64,000 bases of DNA from Planctellipticum variicoloris (GTDB lineage: Bacteria; Planctomycetota; Planctomycetia; Planctomycetales; Planctomycetaceae), in contig NZ_CP130886.1 in NCBI RefSeq assembly GCF_030622045.1, forward strand, positions 1,563,557-1,627,556, read 5' to 3'. The notes under the pieces are model-generated. The model made no database searches. It saw nothing but the letters and a program-made list of their open reading frames with translations, and was not told the DNA's origin. The translations under genes were made by a program, and so were the position numbers. How positions within the stretch are numbered: position 1 is the stretch's first letter; each line of letters starts with the position of its first letter. Shown in pieces: positions 38,586 to 47,033 of the stretch.

Positions 38586-39407
38586 ATGACCGCCCGGCAA
38601 ATCCCTGCGTATATGTTGCTTTCCGCCCTGCTGGTGCTCACCTGGGCCAGCCTGGCCCGCGGGGAGGATCCGGCTCCTGCTCCAGACCCGTTGTCGCAGC
38701 TCAGCATCCAGCAGTTCTTCATCGACGGCGGCACGATCGGGTACATCATCGTCGGTCTCAGCCTGGCGATGGTCGCCCTCATGTTCGAGCACATGCTCAG
38801 CATCCGTCGCGGCACGTTGATGCCCCGCGGCCTGGCCGAAGAGTCCCATCGGCTGATCATGGCGGGACAGTTCAAGCAGGCGGAAGAACTCTGTCGGTCG
38901 CGTCCCAGCTTTCTCGGCTATCTGCTGGCCGCGGGACTGGCGGAAATCGGCATCGGCTATGCCGCCGCGGAAAAGGCGATGGAAGACGCCGCCGTGCAGC
39001 AGTCGTCCCGGCTGCAGCGGAAGGTCGAGTATCTGTCCATTATCGGGACGATCGCCCCGATGCTCGGGCTGATGGGAACCGTCTGGGGCATGATCCTCGC
39101 GTTCATGGAATTCGAAAAGAAGGCCAATCCCCAGGTCTCCGAACTGGCCCCGGGGGTCTACAAGGCCCTCGTCACCACGCTGTTCGGGCTGATCGTCGCC
39201 ATCCCCGCCACGGCGGCGTACGCCTATTTCCGGAACCGGATCGACGAACTGGTGGCGCAGACCTCGCTCCTCGCCGAGCACGTCTTCGCCGACTACAAGC
39301 GCGGCCTCGCCGCCCGGCGAAAGGCCCGGCGGGCGCAGGCCGCGGCGCCTGGCCGACCGGCGGCCCCGCAAACCGGACAGCCGCCCCGTCGAGGACCGCA
39401 GGGATGA
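38586..39407 (+). CDS. exbB: MotA/TolQ/ExbB proton channel family protein
   Basis: 273-aa inner membrane protein of the TolQ/ExbB family, forming proton-conducting stators with ExbD/TolR. It has an N-terminal signal-like helix (LLSALLVLTWASLARG), TM1 (GTIGYIIVGLSLAMVALMFE), and TM2-TM3 (IIGTIAPMLGLMGTVWGMI and LVTTLFGLIVAIPATAAYAYF). The extra N-terminal region before TM1 is common in planctomycete and Bacteroidetes ExbB. The last ~30 residues are Ala/Arg-rich. GGAGAG lies before ATG 38586. Its stop overlaps the start of exbD (ATGA). Confidence 0.93.
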   Translation: MTARQIPAYMLLSALLVLTWASLARGEDPAPAPDPLSQLSIQQFFIDGGTIGYIIVGLSLAMVALMFEHMLSIRRGTLMPRGLAEESHRLIMAGQFKQAEELCRSRPSFLGYLLAAGLAEIGIGYAAAEKAMEDAAVQQSSRLQRKVEYLSIIGTIAPMLGLMGTVWGMILAFMEFEKKANPQVSELAPGVYKALVTTLFGLIVAIPATAAYAYFRNRIDELVAQTSLLAEHVFADYKRGLAARRKARRAQAAAPGRPAAPQTGQPPRRGPQG

Positions 39408-39832
39408 GAGTTCCCAGCCGTCCCGTCGGACGCGGACTGACGTTCAATATTACGCCGTTGATCGACGTGGTGTTCCTGCTCAATATCTTCTTCCTGGTCG
39501 CCACGTACTACATCACGAACGAGCCGTCCGATCCGGTGAATCTGCCCGGGGCGACGCTCGCAGAAAGCGAAGACGACGTCGCCAGCCGGTTGATCGTCAC
39601 GGTCCGCCCCGACGGCACGCTCTCGCTGGCCGGCGTGGAGATCTCGCTCTCGGATGCGAATCGCGAAATCTCGCTGATGATGACCGAACACGGCTCAGAG
39701 CAATGCGAGCTGCGGATCCGGGCCGACAAGGAGACGCCCTACCGGTTCGTGGAGCCGCTGCTGCTGGCGGCGGCCCGGCAGGGGGTGACGCGGGTCCGCT
39801 ATGCAGTCGTCTCCGCGGCGGGAGGGAACTGA
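39404..39832 (+). CDS. exbD: ExbD/TolR family protein (first copy)
   Basis: 142-aa ExbD/TolR protein. The single TM helix with the conserved proton-carrying Asp is FNITPLIDVVFLLNIFFLV. The rest is a periplasmic domain (LAESEDDVASRLIVTVRPDG). It overlaps exbB by 4 nt and is followed 4 nt later by a second exbD, so the three form one operon likely energising outer-membrane transport or envelope upkeep. No TonB gene is adjacent. Confidence 0.93.
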   Translation: MRVPSRPVGRGLTFNITPLIDVVFLLNIFFLVATYYITNEPSDPVNLPGATLAESEDDVASRLIVTVRPDGTLSLAGVEISLSDANREISLMMTEHGSEQCELRIRADKETPYRFVEPLLLAAARQGVTRVRYAVVSAAGGN

Positions 39833-39836
39833 TACC

Positions 39837-40295
39837 ATGCGGATTCCCACTTCCCGCGACCGGGGCGGCTTCGACGCCAATATCACGATGACGCCGATGA
39901 TCGACATCGTGTTTCAGTTGCTGATTTTCTTTATCTGTGCAAGCACGGGAACCGTGAGGGATCTGCTGCTGGAGACCGATCTGGCGCCCGGGGCCGTGGA
40001 GGCCGCCGCCAGCCCGCCCGCGGAGAAACCGCTTGGCGAAGTCTGGCTGAAACTGGAGCGACGGGGCGACGCCACCGTCAGCGTGCTGGAAGGATCGGAC
40101 TATCCGGAATTCGGCCCCCTCCAGGATGTCCTCCGCGCACTGGCCGAAACCGCGAAGGAACTCCCGGTGAATCTGGACATCGGCCCGGAAGTCCCGATGG
40201 GGGACATGATCCGCGTCTACGATGCCTGCAAGGCGGCGGGATTTGAGTCGATCAACTTTGCAACCGATCCGGAGGCCCTCAAGGCCGTGCCATAG
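39837..40295 (+). CDS. exbD: ExbD/TolR family protein (second copy)
   Basis: 152-aa second ExbD/TolR. The TM helix is ITMTPMIDIVFQLLIFFICAS, again with Asp. The periplasmic part has a charged linker (AAASPPAEKPLGEVWL) and LDIGPEVPMGDMIRVYDACKAAG, the usual ExbD end. ATG 39837 has GGAGG 11-15 nt upstream. Two ExbD genes after one ExbB is the usual planctomycete/Bacteroidetes arrangement and suggests a heterodimeric partner set (inference). Confidence 0.92.
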   Translation: MRIPTSRDRGGFDANITMTPMIDIVFQLLIFFICASTGTVRDLLLETDLAPGAVEAAASPPAEKPLGEVWLKLERRGDATVSVLEGSDYPEFGPLQDVLRALAETAKELPVNLDIGPEVPMGDMIRVYDACKAAGFESINFATDPEALKAVP

Positions 40296-40312
40296 CCTCC
40301 CGAGCATCGACT

Positions 40313-41977
40313 CTATGTTGTGGCGCTTGCGCCGAAATCGCGGCGGCGATCGAAGGCCCGCTGCCGGATCGTGTCGTTGAGCGGCGGGTTGGCCCATCCA
40401 ATCCACTGGCCCATGAAGTAGCCCAGAACGCTGCACCCCAGTCCGTAAAGATCCGCCGGAATTACGGCGCACACCCAGGCGATATGTGCCAGCAGCACGC
40501 TGCCCGACACAGCGCCGACGGCTGCGGAAAGCCAGTCGTGATAGGCCGGCGACTCTGCAATTCCCTCCGGCATCGGCCAGATCGCCGCTTCCCAGAAATA
40601 GCGTCCCAAAAACGCGGACAACCCGCAGACCATCGGCAGGATGCCGGACCAGTGCGACCGCGGACTACCATACAAGCCCATCACCAGCGGGACGAACAGT
40701 GCCGAGAGAAGCAGCGACAGATTCAGGTCGAGCAGGTCCATGATCGAATTGCCGTAGAAGGCCAGCACCAGGCCCCCCAGCGACACGAGCAGCACGCACG
40801 AGCGTTCGATCAGGAGGCCGTGACCGCGAAATGCCGCGAACCGGCTGAGGACGTTGTGGCCCAGGACTGTCGCCGGCGCAAGGACCGCGCTGCAGGCCGT
40901 GGACATCACGATCGACACGAACGAAACCACGAAAATGACGGCCATGGCCGGCGAGAGATACTTGCTCGCCATGAACTGCAGCACCTGGTCGCGCCCTTCG
41001 GTCGGCAGAATCGGATCGGTGAGCGAGGAGAGCAGCCCCATGCTGACGGGAATCAGACCGAACATCAGGTAGGTCACGCCGGAGATCAGACAGGCCAGGC
41101 TGGCGGTTCGGGCGCTGTTGGCCGAGAAGACCCGTTGCAGCAGGTCCTGCCCCGGAATACAGCCAAAGAACCCGGAGCAGAACGTCCCCGTCCAGCCCAG
41201 CACACCCGCAGTGGTCATGATGGGCAGCAGCGTCAGAAAGTCAGGGGGCAGCTCCGTCACCATCTTATTGACGCCCCCCACCGCGGAACCCTCGCCAAAC
41301 GCCGAGAACGTGACATAGCCCAGGCAAATCAGTCCCGCGAACGCGATGACGATCTGCAGCGTGTCGGTCAGCGTCACCGACCACATCCCCCCCACCGAGG
41401 TATAGACCAGCGTGATCAGGAAGCCGACGACGATTCCCCACTCCAGCGGAATCCCGAAATAGACCTCCTGCACGATGCCGAGCGCTTTGAATTGGGCGGC
41501 GACCCAGCCGAAGTAAGCCGGGATGATCAGGATCGAACACAGGACTTCCGTCGCCTGCCCGTAAGTCTGACGATAAAAGTCCCCGACCGTGAGCAGCTTC
41601 ATTCGCCACAGCGGACCCGCGAAAAACAGGCCCGCCAGGATCAGAGTCGCCGAGCAGGCGAAAGGATCGAGGATCACCCCCCGCAGCCCTTCCTCCCGGG
41701 CCGCCCCGGCGGAACCGCTCATGGTGGCGGCGCCGAACCAGGTGGCGATCAGCGAACCCCAGGCCAGAAAGACCCCCAGCCGCCGGCCGGCGACCAGAAA
41801 GTCTTCTTCAGTTTCCACTTTGCCTTTGGCATAGATGCTGATCCCCAGCATCAGCAGCAGATAGCCGCCCAGGACCGCAGCCAGCAGCCAGCGCAGGCTG
41901 TTCGGAATATTGAGCGCCGGGCCGGCGGCGTCTGCCAGGACGAGCGACAATTCGGGCAGGCGGAACACGTCGGGCAC
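40313..41977 (-). CDS. Sodium:solute symporter family protein
   Basis: 554-aa integral membrane transporter of the SSF family (PutP/SglT-like), with about 13 transmembrane helices. The core motif region is DFLVAGRRLGVFLAWGSLIA followed by GAATMSGSAG; the Na-site helix VTLTDTLQIVIAFAGL and the GCIPGQDLLQRVFSA segment are family features. The substrate (sugar, amino acid or other) cannot be told. Start is GTG 41977 with GGAG upstream. It converges with the ExbB/ExbD operon at a gap of 17 nt. Confidence 0.92.
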   Translation of the reverse strand: MPDVFRLPELSLVLADAAGPALNIPNSLRWLLAAVLGGYLLLMLGISIYAKGKVETEEDFLVAGRRLGVFLAWGSLIATWFGAATMSGSAGAAREEGLRGVILDPFACSATLILAGLFFAGPLWRMKLLTVGDFYRQTYGQATEVLCSILIIPAYFGWVAAQFKALGIVQEVYFGIPLEWGIVVGFLITLVYTSVGGMWSVTLTDTLQIVIAFAGLICLGYVTFSAFGEGSAVGGVNKMVTELPPDFLTLLPIMTTAGVLGWTGTFCSGFFGCIPGQDLLQRVFSANSARTASLACLISGVTYLMFGLIPVSMGLLSSLTDPILPTEGRDQVLQFMASKYLSPAMAVIFVVSFVSIVMSTACSAVLAPATVLGHNVLSRFAAFRGHGLLIERSCVLLVSLGGLVLAFYGNSIMDLLDLNLSLLLSALFVPLVMGLYGSPRSHWSGILPMVCGLSAFLGRYFWEAAIWPMPEGIAESPAYHDWLSAAVGAVSGSVLLAHIAWVCAVIPADLYGLGCSVLGYFMGQWIGWANPPLNDTIRQRAFDRRRDFGASATT

Positions 41978-42224
41978 TGTGATGACTCCAGGATCTGCAG
42001 ATGACTCCCGTCAGGCACACTCCAGTCCGCCGGCAACGTCAAGACCCCCGGCAAACGTCGCGCCGCGCCCCGCGGCGGGAACATGATGACAACTTTCTCC
42101 CCTAAGTCCAATCTGCGCGCCGTGGGCGGCGTACGCTGACTCAGAGATGGGTTGAGAATGGGCGCCGCGTTCGGCGGAGATGGAGGGGAGAATCGAGCGG
42201 GCACTCTGCCTCCGGAGTGCGAGA

Positions 42225-43643
42225 TCAGAAGTCGAAGCTGAAGCGCATAGCCAGACTGTCGCAGGTGCTGGAGCCATCTACGGGCTGGTCGATCATCGCG
42301 TGGACGTAGTTGAAGTACACGCGGGTGTAGGGATCGAGATACCAGTTCAGACCGACGGTCAGATCGGTTTGTCTTCCCCCCTGAATGGCCCCGGAATTCA
42401 AGTCGACCTGCGACAATCGCGTTGCGACTTGCCAGGCCCCGGGACCAAACTCGACGCCGTCTGTGTCGGCAAATTTCAGGAACGGCCGTGCAGGTTCAAC
42501 CCGGTCGAAAACGCCGAACTCTTTCCGATAAACGCGATGCTCGCCGGTCAGAAAATAGCTGGCGTCAACATACCAGCCGTAGAAGAGCAGGCCGCCGTCA
42601 TATGTTGACTCGACCGGCGTCAGCGTCACTTCACTCTGCAGCGAGAACGGCCCTTTCACCAGGGCAGCTTCCCAACCAAACAACTGATAGGTCCGGGCGG
42701 CGATTTTTCCGGTGTTGATGAAAAACGGCACGTTGGGAGTGTTCGCCCCCAGCCGCGCCTCGGATTCTGCCTGGAACTGAACAAATCCGGTGCCGGTGTG
42801 ACGGTAGCTCGACGCGAAGCCGAGATGGAGGAATTCGTCGCCGCGATCGTTGAACCACGGCAACCAGGTGACGCGGCCAGTGACGACCCCGGCAAACCGA
42901 TCGCCGGTCGCATCTCCGTAGGCATTGCTGTTGTTGTTAAACAATCCAATGGCCCATGTGCCAACTTCTTCCTCGCCGACGGTGTTTGTCGCGCCGACGC
43001 CAAGATTTCTGGCCGGAGCAAAGGCCTGATCGACTTGGGACCGTTCCATATACGTCTGGAACCGGTTCGACGTCAGCCGTTCCAGACTGAAGGGTTCGAA
43101 GAAGTGACCCACCCGGATTCGCCCCAAGCCCGGAATGTCTTTGAAACCGGCCCAGACGTCGAGGAACGTCGGTCGCCCTGACTGTGCGAAGTCCATTTCC
43201 AGGCGGTATTCCGACGGACCGTAGTCCCCGAACATGGCGATTCGCGCCCGTCGAAAGTCGGATCCATTCTCGACGTCGCCGAACTGCGCTTTGTTGGCCT
43301 CATCCTGGTTGAACCAATACTGGTCGGCTTGAAGCTCGCCCGACCATTTCACGGTCGGCTTCTTCGCGTCAACCGCCTTCTTGGTCGCATCGGCCGCCTT
43401 GCGAGTGGCGTTCGCTGATTCCAATTGATCCAGGCGATTACGAAGCGCGCCGATTTCCAGCCAGGGATCGGCGGCGCCCGGCTCCGGAGGAACCGTCGTA
43501 TCAGCAAACTCTGATTCCTGGGTGGCTTCGGAGAATTCCTGAGCGGTGCACTGTGACGCGAACCACCCGGCGACCGCCAGCGAGAGTCCGACGAAGCATG
43601 CGAACCGAATCGGCACAAATCTCAGTAACCACCTACAAGTCAT
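42225..43643 (-). CDS. OprP/OprO-type porin
   Basis: 472-aa outer membrane porin of the phosphate-selective porin O/P family. The signal peptide is FACFVGLSLAVAGWFASQ. After it comes a coiled coil (WLEIGALRNRLDQLES, then Ala/Lys-rich), then the barrel with FDFAQSGRPTFLDVWAG-like strands and a C-terminal ending LAMRFSFDF, a Phe-terminated beta signal. The name does not prove phosphate specificity; planctomycetes have many paralogs. ATG 43643; the frame also opens at 43670. It is divergent from the KAP-like gene. Confidence 0.87.
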   Translation of the reverse strand: MTCRWLLRFVPIRFACFVGLSLAVAGWFASQCTAQEFSEATQESEFADTTVPPEPGAADPWLEIGALRNRLDQLESANATRKAADATKKAVDAKKPTVKWSGELQADQYWFNQDEANKAQFGDVENGSDFRRARIAMFGDYGPSEYRLEMDFAQSGRPTFLDVWAGFKDIPGLGRIRVGHFFEPFSLERLTSNRFQTYMERSQVDQAFAPARNLGVGATNTVGEEEVGTWAIGLFNNNSNAYGDATGDRFAGVVTGRVTWLPWFNDRGDEFLHLGFASSYRHTGTGFVQFQAESEARLGANTPNVPFFINTGKIAARTYQLFGWEAALVKGPFSLQSEVTLTPVESTYDGGLLFYGWYVDASYFLTGEHRVYRKEFGVFDRVEPARPFLKFADTDGVEFGPGAWQVATRLSQVDLNSGAIQGGRQTDLTVGLNWYLDPYTRVYFNYVHAMIDQPVDGSSTCDSLAMRFSFDF

Positions 43644-43944
43644 GCAGTTAGAACCAATCTCGACTCGCAACGGAAATCACCGCACGGAAGCGCCAGATGA
43701 CTGGCAACGCTCAACACTGGCCGGACAATCGTCACCATCGGCACAGCTTTCCCAGTCTCTTGAGTCGACAACCCTTTTCGACGTAAGTCTCAAGGATTCG
43801 TCAGTCTTTCCAACAGTCAAATTCAATGCGTTCCGCCGAGGTGGACGCTCTAGATCTTCGGGTCTAGAGTGAGTTGAGGCCGTCACTGCTGTCCGGCCTG
43901 CCCTCGTCACGGAGGTGCTCCGTCCACAAAGGGACTTGTTCACG
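43644..43944. promoter_or_regulatory. Intergenic region with UUCG-tetraloop hairpin
   Basis: 301 bp between the divergent porin and NTPase genes. At 43848-43869 CTCTAGATC and GGTCTAGAG pair around TTCG, which in RNA gives a C(UUCG)G tetraloop on a 9-bp stem including one G-U pair. No T-run follows, so it is probably not a terminator; it sits 75 nt before the NTPase start and may stabilise or regulate that mRNA (inference). Confidence 0.45.
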
Positions 43945-45438
43945 ATGAAGGTGACTCAGTTTCTGGACCACCACGGGCTCAGCCAGAACCCGTTTAACCA
44001 GGAAGACGCCCAGACCGATCCCCTCTTCAAGCAGTTCTGCGCCCGTGAAACGTTTCACCCCGCGTGGGATAAAATCTGCGGAGAGCCAGGCGACCCCGCC
44101 ACCTCGGTCGTCTTCGGCGAAAAAGGGAGCGGCAAGACCGCCCTCCGCCTGCAGATGATTGATCGCATCGCCAGCCACAATCGCGACCACGCGGAGCAGC
44201 GGGTCTACGTCATCGAATACGATGACTTCAACCCGTTCCTCGACGCGTTCCACCAGCGGATGTCGGTCATCAACCGCAGCCCCCACCGCACGCTGGCCCG
44301 CTGGCGGCTGTGGGACCACATGGACGCCATCCTGTCGCTGGCGATCACCCAGCTCGGCGACGACCTCCTCGACGAGCAGACTTCCGATGTCGGCCCCTTC
44401 GAAATTCATGCCGAGAAACTCGCCGCGCTGACGCACTCCCAGAAGCGCGACTTCCTCATGCTGACGGCCTTCTACGACCGGAGTCTGGGCCTGGCGCCGC
44501 AGCAGCGCTGGGACCGGCTGCGCCGGAAGCTGCGCTACGCCAATCTGCGAAGCTGGTGGGAGCTGGCCGTGGGGGCCGTCGTCACGCCGATTCTGTTTGG
44601 GATCATGGCTCAGGCCGGGAGCCTGAATCAGTTCGGCCGGCTCTGGCCCTGGCTGATCCTGCTCGTCGCCTGGGGGCCGTGGCTCTGGAAGCAACTGCAT
44701 CTGACCTGGAAGGCGTGGTGGGTCGCGCGGGCCGTCCGCGTCCTCGACCGGCCGCTGAATGCGCTCCGCGGAATGCTGTCGTCCTTCGACGGCCGCGATC
44801 TGATCAGCCAGCCGTTCCCCAGCCGGGACCGGAGCGACGACCGCTACGAGCTGATCGGCAAGCTGCAGAGCATCCTCCGGACGCTGGGCTTCCCGACGAT
44901 CACGATCGTGGTCGACCGGGTTGACGAGCCGCACCTGGTCAACGGCAACCCGGAGCGGATGCGGGAGCTCCTCTGGCCGATGTTTGACAACAAGTTCCTC
45001 AAGCACGCCGGTCTGGGCTTCAAGCTGCTGCTCCCGTCGGAAGTCAGCCTGTACCTCGACCGCGAGGACAAGGAGTTCTACGAGCGCTCCCGGCTCGACA
45101 AGCAGAACCTGATCCGCTCGCTCGAATGGACCGGCGAATCGCTCTACGACCTGGCCAACGACCGCATCCGAGCCAGTTCCCGCGAACGGAGCTCGGCGGA
45201 GTCCCTCAAGGGCTGGTTCGAAGAGAGCGTCAGCGAAGTCGAACTGATCGGCACGCTGGGCCGGTTGCGGGTGCCGCGCCACCTCTTCAAGTTCCTGCAC
45301 CGGCTGCTGGTCGACCACTGCCACCGCTACACGGACGAAAACCCGCGCTGGACGATCGGCCGGGAAACGCTGCAGTCGACGCTGGCAGTGTATCTGCGCG
45401 ATCTCGATGCGTACGACAGAGGGCTGGGGACGGGCTGA
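43945..45438 (+). CDS. KAP-like P-loop NTPase with membrane insert
   Basis: 497-aa protein. Walker A is GEKGSGKT (58-65) and the probable Walker B is TITIVVDRVDE (318-328). Between them, at about 204-225 and 232-248, lie two hydrophobic helices (WELAVGAVVTPILFGIMA and LWPWLILLVAWGPWLW). Membrane helices inserted inside the P-loop domain are the defining layout of KAP NTPases, a STAND-related group with defence and signalling members. The N-terminal DHHGLSQNPFNQEDAQTD and the helical C-terminus RVPRHLFKFLHRLLVDHC were not recognised. Start ATG 43945 has GGGA upstream. No partner gene is adjacent. Confidence 0.75.
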   Translation: MKVTQFLDHHGLSQNPFNQEDAQTDPLFKQFCARETFHPAWDKICGEPGDPATSVVFGEKGSGKTALRLQMIDRIASHNRDHAEQRVYVIEYDDFNPFLDAFHQRMSVINRSPHRTLARWRLWDHMDAILSLAITQLGDDLLDEQTSDVGPFEIHAEKLAALTHSQKRDFLMLTAFYDRSLGLAPQQRWDRLRRKLRYANLRSWWELAVGAVVTPILFGIMAQAGSLNQFGRLWPWLILLVAWGPWLWKQLHLTWKAWWVARAVRVLDRPLNALRGMLSSFDGRDLISQPFPSRDRSDDRYELIGKLQSILRTLGFPTITIVVDRVDEPHLVNGNPERMRELLWPMFDNKFLKHAGLGFKLLLPSEVSLYLDREDKEFYERSRLDKQNLIRSLEWTGESLYDLANDRIRASSRERSSAESLKGWFEESVSEVELIGTLGRLRVPRHLFKFLHRLLVDHCHRYTDENPRWTIGRETLQSTLAVYLRDLDAYDRGLGTG

Positions 45439-45538
45439 GGTGCAGTGAACCGGCGAATGAGGGGCGTGTCCGACAGGAGCGTGTCAATTTCGCGATCGAC
45501 CGTCTGTCCCGAAGGCCCTCGCGCGGAGCAGTCCCCAC

Positions 45539-46021
45539 ATGTGCTTCGTACTCTATCTCGGTGCCGAAAGCAGGCCTCCGCTGAGTCATTGGGAGGCGCA
45601 GGATCGTCGAGTTTACGTCGAGGTTCTCACTCCAGAAACCGAGACCGTCAATTCCCACTTCACACAACCAGAAGTCGTCTACGTGGGATCAAGCCTGGGT
45701 TGCGGCTGCGGATTTCGCAGCGTTTCGTTTCAGGACGGCGAGTGGCCGGAACAATTCCTGGTTGATTCGGGCGACCGTGAACCACCAGACGACCATCCGA
45801 GCAACCATCGGGAACTGTTCGATCTCGTGATGGGTTTGCTCGACCGCGGAGTCCGCATCGTTGAACTCTACGGCTGCTGGTCCGGAGACGAACAGGAGCA
45901 GACCGAGCAACTGGAGGAGATTCCCCCGTCGAAACTCCTGGACGACAAGTTCTGGTTTCGGGAGCGCGTGCTCTACCGAATCAGCGGCTTCCATCAACGC
46001 AGCGGCTATCAGTTACAGTGA
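45539..46021 (+). CDS. Hypothetical 160-aa protein
   Basis: 160-aa cytosolic protein, not recognised. It starts MCFVLYLGAESRPPL and has a central SSLGCGCGFRSVSFQDG and a conserved-looking VELYGCWSGDEQEQTE. The Cys pairs C-G-C-G could bind metal, but this is weak. It looks like a small alpha/beta domain and is translated in a frame with balanced codon use, so it is likely real. It sits between the KAP-like gene and the toxin-antitoxin pair. Confidence 0.6.
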   Translation: MCFVLYLGAESRPPLSHWEAQDRRVYVEVLTPETETVNSHFTQPEVVYVGSSLGCGCGFRSVSFQDGEWPEQFLVDSGDREPPDDHPSNHRELFDLVMGLLDRGVRIVELYGCWSGDEQEQTEQLEEIPPSKLLDDKFWFRERVLYRISGFHQRSGYQLQ

Positions 46022-46145
46022 ACTCGTCCGATGGTCAGTTGAACTCGCGATCATGGGACGGGCTGATCGGCGGCTTCTCGCAGAATCAGCGGCGACCCCG
46101 TCGTGATTCGAAGCAGAATTGCAACTCGAAGGTCAGAGTCCCCGG

Positions 46146-46523
46146 TCAGCGATTTAACTTGCTGCGAAGGATCTGTGCCTCAACAATCAGGCGAGGCTCA
46201 AGTTCCGCCAGCCGTGCGGGGAGGTCCATGCTGGTGTGGAAAATGGTCAGGACCACGACTTTCCGCTCATGGTAGTCGCAGACCAGAACGTGCTTCCTGA
46301 CGCGGTAGAAATAGAGGCCGGGAGCGAAATCCGGTTCGAGCGATAGGATCTCCGGGTTCTCGATGAAGCGGTCGAAGGCCGCCGCAATGTCGTCGAGGTA
46401 CTGATTTGCCGTCGTCCGCCCCCATTTCTCGACCGAATATCGCTCGATTTCGCGGAGGTCGACCAGCGTCCGCTCCGTGAGTTCGACGGACGCATTCACG
46501 ACGGTCTTCTTACGCGGATTCAA
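46146..46523 (-). CDS. ParE/RelE-type toxin
   Basis: 125-aa type II toxin of the ParE/RelE superfamily. The core is LREIERYSVEKWGRTTANQYLDDI, then SLEPDFAPGLYFYRVRKHVLVCDYHERKVVVLTIFH; the YFYRVRKHVL strand is typical for ParE/RelE. Start is TTG 46523, which overlaps the stop of the antitoxin gene (TTGA), with a GTG at 46496 as an alternative. ParE toxins poison gyrase and RelE toxins cleave mRNA; the type cannot be fixed here. It is co-transcribed with the antitoxin. Confidence 0.85.
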   Translation of the reverse strand: MNPRKKTVVNASVELTERTLVDLREIERYSVEKWGRTTANQYLDDIAAAFDRFIENPEILSLEPDFAPGLYFYRVRKHVLVCDYHERKVVVLTIFHTSMDLPARLAELEPRLIVEAQILRSKLNR

Positions 46524-46774
46524 TCGGCGGCTTTCTTCTTCAGGAGCTGGCGAAGATTTCCCCGATAGGGAACGGTCCGACCGGCAATCGCGTCCTGGTA
46601 TCCCTCAAGAATTGCATCCCGAATCCCGGCCGCTTCAAGACGTTCCTTCTTGTCGCGGAGCACGTCGCGCACGAACTCGCTCGGTGTCGCATACAGCGTG
46701 CCTTCCCCGGATTGCTGGTCGATGAACGCTCGCAGTTCGTCGGTCAGAGACAAATTCAGTGTGGAGCTCAACAA
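46520..46774 (-). CDS. ParD-type ribbon-helix-helix antitoxin
   Basis: About 84-aa antitoxin. STLNLSLTDELRAFIDQQ is the ribbon-helix-helix opening that binds operator DNA, and TPSEFVRDVLRDKKERLEA continues the second helix; the C-terminus (RTVPYRGNLRQLLKKKAAD) wraps the toxin. Start is likely TTG 46774 or 46771, since GGGAGG lies 6 nt upstream; no ATG is available. The unusual TTG start suggests tuned expression. It likely represses its own operon. Confidence 0.85.
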   Translation of the reverse strand: MLSSTLNLSLTDELRAFIDQQSGEGTLYATPSEFVRDVLRDKKERLEAAGIRDAILEGYQDAIAGRTVPYRGNLRQLLKKKAAD

Positions 46775-47033
46775 CCGGCCCTCCCGCTCGAAGATAGTCG
46801 ATGTACACCACCGTATCGCGACCATTGATTCCTGTCAATATTTGCCATTGACGCTCGTTGTCGGTCATGCAACCGTCACCGGTAAAGTTGTCGACAACGC
46901 ACTCGTCGTCAGCTTCGGAGGCCGCACACGGCCACAAGAGTGATTGTCGAACAACCTCTGGCATTCCGGCTCACACGCCGACAGGATAGAGCGAAATCTT
47001 CGCCATCCATTCTGTTCCCGGGAGTCCGCCCTC

